DNA from: Flavobacteriaceae bacterium PS02338
Lineage (GTDB): Bacteria > Bacteroidota > Bacteroidia > Sphingobacteriales > Sphingobacteriaceae
Length of the DNA stretch: 64,000 nt
Direction: 5' to 3'
NCBI GenBank assembly: GCA_029959615.1
Contig: JASCOD010000006.1
Coordinates: 186,001 to 250,000 of the forward strand
The notes beneath the pieces are model-generated. The model was not told where the DNA came from, ran no database searches, and was given only the letters and a program-made list of their open reading frames with translations. Shown piece after piece: positions 9,701 to 17,832 of the stretch (position 1 is the first letter of the stretch; every line of letters starts with the position of its first letter). The position numbers were made by a program, and so were the translations under genes.

Positions 9701-9987
9701 TTTTGACTGACTATGGTGTGGAGAGCGCAAGCTACGCTTATATCAGAAACGTGATTTTGGGTTACACTTTGCCAGCCAACGCAACGAAGAAATTTAAAAT
9801 CAACAGTTTGAGGCTCTATGCTTCCGTAGATAATTTATTCTTTATTACAGGAAGTTCTTACAGAGGTATCAATCCAGAATCTAGGGTAACTTCTTCTGCT
9901 TATGCTTCGCCAGTAGTTGCTGGTTACCAAAGAGGCGGTTTCCCTGTAAATCGTACTTATACTTTCGGTCTAGATTTTAATTTTTAA
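6787..9987 (+). CDS. susC: SusC-like TonB-dependent outer-membrane transporter (alginate locus)
   Basis: Outer-membrane import channel of 1066 residues, the normal size for SusC. In order: a signal peptide ending at VSAQ (25), a carboxypeptidase-regulatory-like domain (about 28-100), the conserved NEVIVVGYGTQKK segment (about 106-118), the plug domain ending near IYGSRGANGVILVTTKKG (about 218-236), and a 22-strand beta-barrel ending in an aromatic residue (GLDFNF). It should take up alginate oligosaccharides with the SusD partner encoded 12 bp downstream. It is transcribed from its own promoter with tandem operators at 6701-6727. Confidence 0.95.
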   Translation: MTLKNRVSSVIFLLFCLLSLGVSAQTVKIKGVVKSEDGQGIPGVSVVIKDTNKGVSTNEKGEYEISVQKGKILEFKSLGYKIHLQGVANATTINVTLAEDVSSMNEVIVVGYGTQKKSTVSSAVSKLENKNLDEIPTSRLDNALIGKIAGLTVQNNSSEAGSEPTLRVRGASSINANADPLVVVDGHPIADGLAFINPYDVESIEVLKDAASSAIYGSRGANGVILVTTKKGVADKPKISVKSFYGIKEAYKTYPILTATEYTNLLFQEAALRENDPTATTKNLITANERALYIIENQISGSLTDWQEEALRNAGIYNLQLNVAGGKKDLRYYVSGNLQQDQGVMKFSENNKGNIRIKLDANLTPKLALNVNINPTYTKVQRPSENYTGYYRFPSYMPVYHTAFTAAFVNQNSQWANIKAGDWVQARHFSNLIYSGTMPDGSSWTSVEAISPNSSATNTPLSHAARDLRFQETFRFQGGTDLTYTPSKSLVFKSSLGAYYLNREDKMLIQRDARRDGDVNSGVFTSGNTIDILWENTMNYTKSFGNHNFKGLLGFTMQSNKVSGSQQIGYDFPSDDFTTLNQAAYFDQAPAIPLNVKTGLVSYLGRVNYDYKGKYIATASLRTDESSIFGPGNRRGWFPSFSAGWNIASESFMKGSKKWLENLKLRASYGETGNNRITPFSYLDLLFRGNYSFGDGTGQVNPGQSPNNPVSYGANISWETTRSTNIGLDVGLFRNKIQLSLEYYHSITNKLLLQQAQQAFTGADSYWTNNGKIRNQGFEVEFTSNNIGNKNFNWTTSMNVAINRNKLISLGGGEPYLYNYGERSEIYASIVGQPFVQFFGYQSDGVWLSQADVTAAQTSGQTSVLQNYFTAGGLKLKDINGDNRIDLNDRVVIGSPFPDFTWGLTNTFRYKKFDLNILMQGSQGGQLINGDLFYNESKRQNASYIKNRWVSAANPGDGKTPYVLNGIAADLLLTDYGVESASYAYIRNVILGYTLPANATKKFKINSLRLYASVDNLFFITGSSYRGINPESRVTSSAYASPVVAGYQRGGFPVNRTYTFGLDFNF

Positions 9988-9999
9988 TACCAACGTATC

Positions 10000-11601
10000 A
10001 TGAAAAATATTAAAAACATATCAACTCGCTTACTTATTTTGGTGTCATTGGTATCGGTTTTTACGTCATGTAAAAAGCTGGTAGACCAAGAACCGATATC
10101 AAACGAGTCTGTAAATAATTATTACAAGAACTACAAAGAAGTTAGTGTTGCACTAACAGGTTGCTATAATGGCATGCAAGAGCCGTTAACGCTAGAGTGG
10201 CAATTTACCGAGCTACGTGCAGATAATGCTCGCCAACGTGCCGCAAGCAGTGCTACCAATGTAAATATGGAGCTTACTGTATTGAATATTTATACGGCAG
10301 GGCCTCAACATCAACAAATTTATAATTACTGGTTAAGCGTTTATAAAAACATCCGAAACGTAAATTACGTTTTAAGAAGCTTAGGCGTAACCTACGAAAA
10401 TGGACAGTTAGTATTTGGTACACCTACCGCCGATGTTACCGAGCAACAACGTAATGAACTGGCTGCAGAAGCTTTGTTTATTAGAGCTCATCATTATTTT
10501 AACTTGGTGCGTTTATACGGTGGCGTTTTTATCATCACAAAGCCTTTACTAGCCGCAGAAGCAAGAAAAGTTAATAGGTCGACTGTTGATGAATGCTATA
10601 ACTTAATCACGAAAGATTTAGAAGCTGCAGCCAATTTGGGCAGTAAAGTGACTTACGGTCAAATTGCATCAAACAATTTAGGTAGAGCCAACGCTTGGGC
10701 AGCTAAGGGCTTGTTGGCAAAAGTGTACTTAACGTTGCCTGTACCTCGCTCAGCAGATGCATTGACACTTTTAAATGATGTGATTGCAAACAGTGGATAC
10801 GGATTGGAAAGTTCATTTGCAAGAGTATTCGCTATCAATAACGAGATGAACAAGGAGATTTTGTTTGCGGTAAGATACAAATCAGGTTTAGTGGGTTTAG
10901 GTAATCCAATGCCAAACCTTTTTGCGCCGGCAAGTAGTGGCGATGCAGTTATTAATGGTGATGGAAGTGGTTTTAACTATCCTACGCCAAGTATCATTAA
11001 TGCTTACACTGTAAGTACATCAAGCTTTACTGATGCTCGTAAAGATGTAACTATTGGTAATTATACGAATTCTACTTATCCATGGTATGTAAACAAGTTC
11101 TTTTCTAAAGTAGTTGTCTCTGGAGATGGAGAAAACGATTTTACTGTATTGCGTTTTTCTGATTTATTACTGCTAAAGGCCGAAGCGCAAGGTTTCGATG
11201 GAGTTGCTGGTACTTCGGTTGGTTTGATTAATCAAGTGAGAGAGAGAGCTGGAGCAGGAAATTATACTACAGGAGCTTTCACTGCTGCTTTCTATAAATA
11301 TCCGGCAGCTGGCACAGGCGCAATTCTAAACAGTGCAGATTTCCAAACTGCTCTATTGAAAGAAAGGCGTTTAGAATTGGCTTTCGAGAATCAACGTTCG
11401 TTTGATTTGATGAGATTTGGACAAGCGGTTACTAATATGCGTGCACATTATGCTACAGAATTTCAGGAGTATTACAGAAGGCTTGGCCTATTAGCCACTT
11501 TACAGGCCAATGTTAATAATGATAAAATATTGCTGCCAATTCCTCAAAGAGAGATTGATACCAATTCAGAAATTAAAATTCAACAAAATCCAGGATACTA
11601 A
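10000..11601 (+). CDS. susD: SusD/RagB-family glycan-binding lipoprotein (alginate locus)
   Basis: Surface lipoprotein of 533 residues, lipobox Cys near residue 25 (SVFTSCKK). It shows the SusD pattern: an N-terminal segment binding the SusC lid, TPR-like helices (AEALFIRAHHYFNLVRLYGG, near 155-175), and the C-terminal family ending (LLPIPQREIDTN...QNPGY). It captures oligosaccharide for the adjacent SusC. It is 12 bp after susC and 11 bp before the next lipoprotein gene, so the three are one transcription unit. Confidence 0.95.
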   Translation: MKNIKNISTRLLILVSLVSVFTSCKKLVDQEPISNESVNNYYKNYKEVSVALTGCYNGMQEPLTLEWQFTELRADNARQRAASSATNVNMELTVLNIYTAGPQHQQIYNYWLSVYKNIRNVNYVLRSLGVTYENGQLVFGTPTADVTEQQRNELAAEALFIRAHHYFNLVRLYGGVFIITKPLLAAEARKVNRSTVDECYNLITKDLEAAANLGSKVTYGQIASNNLGRANAWAAKGLLAKVYLTLPVPRSADALTLLNDVIANSGYGLESSFARVFAINNEMNKEILFAVRYKSGLVGLGNPMPNLFAPASSGDAVINGDGSGFNYPTPSIINAYTVSTSSFTDARKDVTIGNYTNSTYPWYVNKFFSKVVVSGDGENDFTVLRFSDLLLLKAEAQGFDGVAGTSVGLINQVRERAGAGNYTTGAFTAAFYKYPAAGTGAILNSADFQTALLKERRLELAFENQRSFDLMRFGQAVTNMRAHYATEFQEYYRRLGLLATLQANVNNDKILLPIPQREIDTNSEIKIQQNPGY

Positions 11602-11612
11602 AAACTAAACAA

Positions 11613-13205
11613 ATGAAGAAAATCCTAAAAGTATTATTGTTCTGTGGTATAGCGCTAACAATAATAACCGCCTGCAAGAAAAATGAGGTTTCTGAGATAG
11701 GAGGTGGTACAGTTGAAGCAAAAGAATATATTTTTAACCGTGCAACTAATACGTTTGAGTCTGGTAACGAAGTAACTAGTAACATTTCGGCAACTAATGG
11801 CGTAAAAGTGGTATATAGTTATTTGGTACGCACAGGAAAACCAAATTTATTGGTGCAGGCCTTTGATAATAGTAAAACTGCTTCCAATGATTTTGTGCTT
11901 AATATTCCGGTAGATTCCTTAAGGAAACATGATTTGAAAACGGTTTCAGGTTTGAAAATTATGGTAAAACAGGGAGATAATTCTACTTTGGAAGGTTTCA
12001 TTTCAATTAAGTACTTTGACCCTGCTTTGCCTCAGTTTAGTGCTTTTCCGGCAACCATTACTGCAGACCTAACTGGCGGTACAACAGCTATCTCAGGTAA
12101 TATTAAATCAGAATTTGGTATTAAACAAGTTGATATTTATGACGATTACCAGACTGAAAATACTTACGTGCTGGCAAATAGTATCACCGGAATTGCCAAT
12201 GTTAAAGAATATGCATTGAACTATGCTTACACTTATCGTAAAGCAGCACAACATATCAAAATTAAAGCTACAGATATTTACAACCAATCACATGAGTTGA
12301 TTATCAATATGCCTGTGGATGTGACCATTTTTAAACCTAAGTTTGAAAATTTTGCAGCTTCGATTACTCCGAATACCACGGGGACAACACCAGTGTCAGG
12401 TCGAATTACCTCTGTAACTGGGTTGAAGAAAGTTGATATCTACGATGATAGAAATGGAGCTTATCAGCTATTAGGAACTGCCGATAATTTAAATGGCATT
12501 AAAACTTACAATTACAGCACTGCTTACACTTTTAAGAAGAGAGCTGCTAACATTAAAATTATAGCTACAGATACCGAGGATGTGCAAGCGGAGTTGATTA
12601 TTCCGTTGAATTTTACTTATCAGAGCACATTGTATAGAGATGTTGAAATGAACGCTCAAACGCTTGCTACAAAAACTGCATTTTTAAATAATGGATCTAC
12701 TATAGGTAATTGCGAATTAAATGCTAATGAAGCAAGTTTGTATTTAATATTTGGAGCACAGAGTACTGGTCCTGTTTTGTTTAATCCTGCTACTGCGGCC
12801 ACAGGTTCTATAGCTAGTAATTTGAGGTGTAATAACGTAGGATGGACGGCTACTAATACTTCCGTAATTCATGATACCAAATTCCGAGTTTTAATTGACG
12901 GAGCAAGTACAGGTCAATCCAATATCTACGATTTGTTAGAGGCTAATGAAATTGATGACTTGAGTAATGCTTTCTTTACTGCAAATAGTATTTCTACACC
13001 TAGTTCAAATAATCCTAGATTTGACACATCAGTGGCTGCGACTACGTCAATCTTTAATAAAACTACAGCTAGGGTTGTTTTTATCAAAATTACAGATCCA
13101 GCTACAGGATTGATAAAAAATGCTATCATAAATGTTAAAGATTGTACCGTTGGAAATCCAATTGGAAATTCTACCATTAAATTCGATATCTATATTCAGA
13201 AATAA
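11613..13205 (+). CDS. Surface lipoprotein with two repeated Ig-like domains, candidate alginate-binding protein
   Basis: 530 residues, lipobox at about 18-21 (ITAC). No family was recognised. It contains two related modules of about 90 residues at roughly 145-235 and 245-335, each with the sequence of a beta-sandwich: P-x-ITxxxTGTT, then a segment G(I/L)KxVDIYDD, then a final AxxIKIxATD. The C-terminal part (about 340-530) is unrelated, with Cys residues near 370, 407 and 515. Its place right after susD is where surface glycan-binding proteins (SusE/SusF type) are encoded, so a binding role is inferred, not shown. Confidence 0.7.
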   Translation: MKKILKVLLFCGIALTIITACKKNEVSEIGGGTVEAKEYIFNRATNTFESGNEVTSNISATNGVKVVYSYLVRTGKPNLLVQAFDNSKTASNDFVLNIPVDSLRKHDLKTVSGLKIMVKQGDNSTLEGFISIKYFDPALPQFSAFPATITADLTGGTTAISGNIKSEFGIKQVDIYDDYQTENTYVLANSITGIANVKEYALNYAYTYRKAAQHIKIKATDIYNQSHELIINMPVDVTIFKPKFENFAASITPNTTGTTPVSGRITSVTGLKKVDIYDDRNGAYQLLGTADNLNGIKTYNYSTAYTFKKRAANIKIIATDTEDVQAELIIPLNFTYQSTLYRDVEMNAQTLATKTAFLNNGSTIGNCELNANEASLYLIFGAQSTGPVLFNPATAATGSIASNLRCNNVGWTATNTSVIHDTKFRVLIDGASTGQSNIYDLLEANEIDDLSNAFFTANSISTPSSNNPRFDTSVAATTSIFNKTTARVVFIKITDPATGLIKNAIINVKDCTVGNPIGNSTIKFDIYIQK

Positions 13206-13436
13206 AAGCTTTTTGGTTTATATGTGAATGATTGTCGTTTCGGTCGGTAAAGAAGAAAGTTTTAGTGCTTGTTTAATTTTCTTCGACCGATCGAGATGGC
13301 AACATTTTTACATGGGACAGGTATCAGGAATTAGTTTTGAGAGCCATCAACTAATAACCAGTGAACTAATGAACCAAATAACCAGTATTACAACAGATCA
13401 CCAATAACCAGTTAACCGAACTCAATCCTTTCGTTC
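13206..13436. other. Intergenic region between the surface lipoprotein and PL6 genes
   Basis: Holds an imperfect inverted repeat at about 13240-13295 (TCGGTCGGTAAAGAAGAAA against TTTTCTTCGACCGATCGAG). It is followed by low-complexity sequence with repeated AATAACCAGT-like words up to 13425. No clear TAnnTTTG promoter was seen, so the PL6 genes may be read through from susCD or have an unrecognised start site. Confidence 0.5.
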
Positions 13437-15764
13437 ATGATGAAATTCCATATCTCTTTTTTAGCATTTTTTCTAATCGCTTCGTTGGCTAATGCAGCCG
13501 ATATTTTGGTAAGCACACCACAAGAATTAAAATCTTCAGCTGCTAAAGCCCAACCAGGTGATGTCATTTTACTTAAAAACAAAGTATGGACAGATGCTCA
13601 ACTAGTAATCTCTGGCAAGGGAACTAAAGAAAAGCCGATCTGGGTAAAGCCGGAAAGTGGGGATAAAGTAGAGATTACTGGAAAATCGAACCTGAAAATA
13701 GGGGGAGAATACGTTTTTATCAAAGGTTTTCATTTCAGGAATGGGTACAGCCCTAAAGATCATGTGATCAATTTTAGGATAGATAATAACAATTTAGCCA
13801 ACAACTGCCGCATCACTCAGTTTGCCGTAGAAGAGTTTAGTCAGCCAGAACGTTTTAAAGGTGATTCGTGGGTGGTACTGTGGGGTAAAAATAATCGTGT
13901 AGATCACTGTACTTTCACCAATAAGTTAAATGCAGGGCCAGTAATTATTGCCGAATTAAATGACGAAAGCAGTCAACAAAATTACCATCGCATCGATTCT
14001 AATCATTTCAATGGCCGTCAGCGTTTTGGTTCTAATGGTGGCGAAACTATCCGTATTGGTGTTTCAAGATATTCATTAACTGCTTCGAAAACACAAATTA
14101 TACATAACCTTTTCGAAAGATGTAATGGTGAAGTAGAAATCGTATCTATAAAATCTGGAGAAAATAATATCAGTTTTAATACTTTCTTAGAATGTGAGGG
14201 AAGTTTGGTGTTGAGGCACGGATCAAAAAATGTGGTGCAAGGCAATCTTTTCTTAGGAAACAATAAACCATTTACGGGAGGTGTAAGGGTAATTAATCCA
14301 GGGCATGAAGTATTCGATAACGTATTTAAAGATTTAAAAGGTACTGCTTTCCGTTCGCCATTGGCGGTAATGAATGGTGTGCCAAATTCGTTAATCAATC
14401 GTTACTACCAAGTAGTTGATGCCAAAATTGAACGCAATACTTTTATCAACTGTGAACCGTCACTATTCGGAACAGGAAAAGATTCTGAACGTACTTTATC
14501 ACCTCAAAATGTATTGTTCTCTAAAAATTTATTAGTTCATCCAGCAAATACACTTTATGTAGATGAAAATAAAGATGGAGGTATTACCATTAAAGACAAT
14601 GCTTTGCAATCAAATCTTTCAGTGCAAGATGGTTTTGTAAGCAAGAAACCATCAAACGTAACTATCAATGGAATGTCGTTTCCTTATTTAGCAGATTATG
14701 GTGCGCCATTGAAAAAAATGAAGTTTGTACAAAAGAAAGACGTTGGTGCATCTTGGTACAAACAAGAAGTGAAAGCAATCAATTTGCAACCTAAAGTTGT
14801 AAAGATAGGTGCTAAAGAAAGCAACAGTATTCAACAGGCTATTGATAAATTAAGTGACGGTGATATCGTCGAATTAACCGATACAGGCCTTTATAGCATT
14901 GAAGATGAAATTGTGGTGAGAAAATCCATTACGATCAAAGCGGCAGCTGGTTTAAAAAGTAAACCTGTATTTGTTAACGGTAGTAGCAAGACTTTGCCAG
15001 CTTTCGTTACTATTGATAACGGAGCAGCGGTTAAAGTCAGCGGTATTGCATTTAAAGGAGCTTATGGTAGTGGTGGCGATGTTCGTTGCGGTATCCGTTC
15101 TACGGAATTGCCAATGAATAAGCCTTATAAAGCATTTATCGATGCTTGCGAATTTTACGATTACAACGAAGGTTCTTTTGCTGGCTTTAAAGGTAGTAAA
15201 TCTACGCTAGCCGATAGCCTAGTCATCACCAATTCATTGTTTCGAAATATCTCAGGAACAGGTATTAACCTGGCAGAAGAAAGAGATGATAAAGGTATCT
15301 ATGGAGCAGAATACACCGTGGTGAAAAATTGCGTTTTCACTAATATTTTAGGGAGTGCTATTAATGTATATCGCGGTGGAAACGACGAAAGTACTTTAGG
15401 GCCGTTCGTCACTATCGAGAATTGTACCATCAACGAAGTAGATAACAGAGAGCAGGGATCTGCAGTTCGGTTATTGGGTGCGCAGTACGCTAAAGTGCTA
15501 AACAGCAACTTCGTTAACAGTGGTCAGGGCGGAAGATCTATTGAGTTTAAAGAATTCCGTTGGGATGATATTTTGGTTGATAACTGTAATTTTTATAACT
15601 CAGGGAAGGTGGATACCTATTATAATAAAGCAATGGGTAAAAGCGTTTTCGGTATCCAACCTGAATTTAAAGATATTTCTACCTTTGATTTTAGACTTAA
15701 AACAGGCAATGCGTTGTTGAATAAAGGTATTGATGGTAAAAATATAGGTGCAAATATTCAATAG
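13437..15764 (+). CDS. PL6 alginate lyase, two-domain
   Basis: 775 residues with a signal peptide (ending near NAAD, 21). Two stacked parallel beta-helix domains, about 25-450 and 460-775, as in two-domain PL6 enzymes. The catalytic pair is Lys239 (SIKSG) and Arg260 (VLRHG), 21 residues apart as in AlyGC, and the acidic Ca-binding motif EVEIVSIKSG is intact. It should cut polymeric alginate by beta-elimination. The second helix has its own AIDKLSDGDIVELTDTG motif. The gene starts with two adjacent ATGs (13437, 13440). A shorter paralogue follows 20 bp downstream. Confidence 0.9.
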   Translation: MMKFHISFLAFFLIASLANAADILVSTPQELKSSAAKAQPGDVILLKNKVWTDAQLVISGKGTKEKPIWVKPESGDKVEITGKSNLKIGGEYVFIKGFHFRNGYSPKDHVINFRIDNNNLANNCRITQFAVEEFSQPERFKGDSWVVLWGKNNRVDHCTFTNKLNAGPVIIAELNDESSQQNYHRIDSNHFNGRQRFGSNGGETIRIGVSRYSLTASKTQIIHNLFERCNGEVEIVSIKSGENNISFNTFLECEGSLVLRHGSKNVVQGNLFLGNNKPFTGGVRVINPGHEVFDNVFKDLKGTAFRSPLAVMNGVPNSLINRYYQVVDAKIERNTFINCEPSLFGTGKDSERTLSPQNVLFSKNLLVHPANTLYVDENKDGGITIKDNALQSNLSVQDGFVSKKPSNVTINGMSFPYLADYGAPLKKMKFVQKKDVGASWYKQEVKAINLQPKVVKIGAKESNSIQQAIDKLSDGDIVELTDTGLYSIEDEIVVRKSITIKAAAGLKSKPVFVNGSSKTLPAFVTIDNGAAVKVSGIAFKGAYGSGGDVRCGIRSTELPMNKPYKAFIDACEFYDYNEGSFAGFKGSKSTLADSLVITNSLFRNISGTGINLAEERDDKGIYGAEYTVVKNCVFTNILGSAINVYRGGNDESTLGPFVTIENCTINEVDNREQGSAVRLLGAQYAKVLNSNFVNSGQGGRSIEFKEFRWDDILVDNCNFYNSGKVDTYYNKAMGKSVFGIQPEFKDISTFDFRLKTGNALLNKGIDGKNIGANIQ

Positions 15765-15784
15765 TAATTGATAATCCAATAGAG

Positions 15785-17158
15785 ATGAAAAAATATAATA
15801 GCTTATTCTTGAGTTTTTTCTTGGTTAACTGCGTAGTTTTCAGTTCTTGCGCTGTTTCAAATGTAGCAGAGGTTGTCGAAGAAAAGGAGCAGCAATTAAA
15901 ATTGGAACAGGCTAAAGTTTATACCATCAGTTCAGCTGCCGAATTAAATGCTTTGAGTTTGCAACCTGGAGATAAAGTAGTCATGAAATCTGGTGAATGG
16001 AAGAGCCAGTTGATTAACTTCAAAGCTAAAGGGACTTCTTCCAATCCAATTACACTGGTGGCAGAAACTAAAGGTGACGTTTTATTAACTGGCAACTCTA
16101 ACTTAAAAATTGATGGTGAGTGGTTGGTAGTAGATGGTTTATCCTTCAAGAATGGATACTCTTTGAAAGATGATGTAGTGGTGTTTTCAAAAACTACGTC
16201 AAATAGCAGATTGACCAATACAAGTATCGAAAATTATAACCCTAGTGATAAAACTGTTGACTATAAATGGGTTTCTCTGTTCGGTAAAAATAATCGTGTA
16301 GACCACTGTTCTATTTCAGGTAAGACCCATCAAGGCACTACATTGGTGGTTTGGTTAGACGATAAACCAAATTATCATCAAATAGATCACAATTATTTTG
16401 GCCCTCGTCCAGATTTAGGCGGTAACGGAGGAGAAACCATTCGCATTGGTACCAGCACTTATTCTATGAATGATTCTTACACTACCGTAGATAGCAATAT
16501 TTTCGATAAGTGTAGCGGAGAGGTAGAGATCATCTCTATCAAATCTGGATATAATAAAATTCAAAACAACTTATTTTATGAATGTGTGGGTACGGTTACT
16601 TTCAGACATGGTAATTACTCGGAAGTAAGCAACAACTATTTCATTGGTAATAGTATTTCAAATACAGGAGGAATTAGGATCATTGGTGAAAACCAAAAAG
16701 TACATGGAAACTATCTTTACAAAATAGCTGGAAGAACCTTACGCTCGGCCATTTCAGTGATGAATGCTTATGAAAAACCTGCTTTGAGCGACTATTGGCA
16801 AGTTAAGAATGCAGATATCCAAAATAACATTATCGTAAGCAGCAGAGAAGCTTTTGTTTTAGGAGCAGGAAAAGATGGCGATAGGACAGTTGCTCCAGAC
16901 GGAGTTACCATCTCTGGTAATTATGTGATTAACCCAACTACATTAGTGGTGACGGCAGATGAACCAAAGAATTTGAAAATGGAAAATAACCAGTTGGATG
17001 GCGGTACTTTGATTTCGGGTTTCGTAAAAATGGGAAACGATTTACAGCTGTCTGATGGTATTTGGCAAAAGAAAACCGTATTAAAGAAGCCGTTTTGGTT
17101 AAATACAACCATAGGTCCAGATTGGAAAAAAGATAACCGGAGTTTTGTTTTTAAGTGA
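15785..17158 (+). CDS. PL6 alginate lyase, single-domain lipoprotein
   Basis: 457 residues with a lipoprotein signal (SSCAVS, Cys near 22), so it is membrane-anchored. One PL6 beta-helix with Lys253 (SIKSG) and Arg274 (TFRHG), again 21 apart, and the Ca-binding EVEIISIKSG motif. It shares clear stretches with the first domain of the preceding enzyme (KNNRVDHC, GGNGGETIRIG, SALSVMN-like) but lacks the second domain. The two enzymes probably divide polymer and oligomer degradation or differ in M/G preference, which sequence alone does not settle. Confidence 0.9.
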   Translation: MKKYNSLFLSFFLVNCVVFSSCAVSNVAEVVEEKEQQLKLEQAKVYTISSAAELNALSLQPGDKVVMKSGEWKSQLINFKAKGTSSNPITLVAETKGDVLLTGNSNLKIDGEWLVVDGLSFKNGYSLKDDVVVFSKTTSNSRLTNTSIENYNPSDKTVDYKWVSLFGKNNRVDHCSISGKTHQGTTLVVWLDDKPNYHQIDHNYFGPRPDLGGNGGETIRIGTSTYSMNDSYTTVDSNIFDKCSGEVEIISIKSGYNKIQNNLFYECVGTVTFRHGNYSEVSNNYFIGNSISNTGGIRIIGENQKVHGNYLYKIAGRTLRSAISVMNAYEKPALSDYWQVKNADIQNNIIVSSREAFVLGAGKDGDRTVAPDGVTISGNYVINPTTLVVTADEPKNLKMENNQLDGGTLISGFVKMGNDLQLSDGIWQKKTVLKKPFWLNTTIGPDWKKDNRSFVFK

Positions 17159-17170
17159 TAGTGTTAAAAT

Positions 17171-17265
17171 AGACACCCCGGTCTTCGACCACCCCTCTGG
17201 AAGAGGGGAATGGAAATCGAAATTCCCCTCTTCCAGAGGGGTGCCCAACGGGCGGGGTATTCCTA
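17171..17265. repeat. Dispersed palindromic repeat, copy B (inverted relative to copy A)
   Basis: Reverse complement of the element at 2318-2416. It has the same arms CCCTCTGGAAGAGGGGAA and TTCCCCTCTTCCAGAGGGG, and the CCCAACGGGCGGGG flank is now on the right. The copies differ at scattered positions, mainly in the loop and outer arms. It starts about 13 bp after the last PL6 stop codon. Confidence 0.9.
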
Positions 17266-17283
17266 TTTTTAAACATTCTACCG

Positions 17284-17372
17284 TCATTTCGATGAGGAGG
17301 AACGACGAAGAGAAATCTAGCAGCAAGCTATCTGTAAATTAATAGATGTCTCTCTCGCTTCGTTCGAAATGA
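17284..17372. repeat. Inverted repeat with TCATTTCGA/TCGAAATGA arms
   Basis: Arms TCATTTCGA (17284-17292) and TCGAAATGA (17364-17372). Further complementarity inside comes from AGAGAAATCT against AGATGTCTCTCT. It belongs to a type of interspersed hairpin common in Bacteroidota intergenic DNA, and no function is known to me. Confidence 0.7.
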
Positions 17373-17430
17373 GGGAGACAGACCCCTTAACAAAATTTAA
17401 CGCTCTAACTCTTGACTATTAATCAGATAC

Positions 17431-17459
17431 TTTCGTATATTTACGATTATTTCGTAATT
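17431..17459. promoter_or_regulatory. BlaI-type operator in front of the blaI/M56 operon
   Basis: Dyad TTACGA-N5-TCGTAA (17441-17457) with a further TTTCGTA half-site 10 bp to the left (17431-17437). Its centre is 16 bp before the blaI start. Arms, 5-bp spacer and extra half-site match the two operators in front of the GLPGLI genes (23917-23948 and 24995-25026), suggesting autoregulation by the repressor encoded here. Confidence 0.75.
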
Positions 17460-17464
17460 TATCG

Positions 17465-17830
17465 ATGGAGAAGTTAACACAGCAAGAAGAAGAAGCAATG
17501 CTAGCCATTTGGCAGGTAGGCCCAGGATTTATTAAAGAATTTATGGACGCCATGCCAGAACCCAAGGCACCCTATACTACGGTTGCCTCAACGGTAAAGA
17601 ATCTAGAACGTAAAGGTTTCTTAAAAGGCGAACGTTATGCCAATGCCATACGTTATAGTGCTAAAGTGAAAGAAGCAGATTACAAAAAACGTTTCATGAA
17701 TGGTTTCGTAAACGATTACTTCCAAAGTTCTTATAAAGAATTGGTAGCTTTTTTCGCAAAAGACAAAAAGATAAGTGCAGCCGAACTAAAAGAGATAATT
17801 GACCTGATTGAGAAACCTGAAGATAAATAG
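17465..17830 (+). CDS. BlaI/MecI-family transcriptional repressor
   Basis: Winged-helix repressor of 121 residues, the usual BlaI length. The N-terminal part (about 1-75) has the helix-turn-helix pattern LTQQEEEAMLAIWQVG ... YTTVASTVKNLERKGFL, and the C-terminal part (about 80-121) is the helical dimerization region. The gene is 2 bp before the M56 peptidase gene, the standard repressor/sensor pair. In the BlaR1-BlaI system the peptidase triggers cleavage of the repressor. No beta-lactamase gene is near, so the target genes differ. The shared operators point to the GLPGLI/TonB genes at 20241-24987. Confidence 0.9.
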   Translation: MEKLTQQEEEAMLAIWQVGPGFIKEFMDAMPEPKAPYTTVASTVKNLERKGFLKGERYANAIRYSAKVKEADYKKRFMNGFVNDYFQSSYKELVAFFAKDKKISAAELKEIIDLIEKPEDK

Positions 17831-17832
17831 AG

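Larger units (their letters stand above)
17159..17464. other. Intergenic region after the alginate locus
   Basis: Contains, in order, copy B of the dispersed palindrome (17171-17265), a second unrelated inverted repeat (17284-17372) and the BlaI-type operator region (17431-17459). No gene is supported: an open frame across the palindrome (17145-17342) only translates the repeat. Confidence 0.7.

Noticed and set aside
14018..14398. 126-residue minus-strand frame inside the PL6 gene
   Set aside because: It is a shadow of the PL6 catalytic region and has no domain features.
17145..17342. Open frames across the palindrome after the second PL6 gene
   Set aside because: They exist on both strands only because the repeat lacks stops, and no protein-like conservation was seen.
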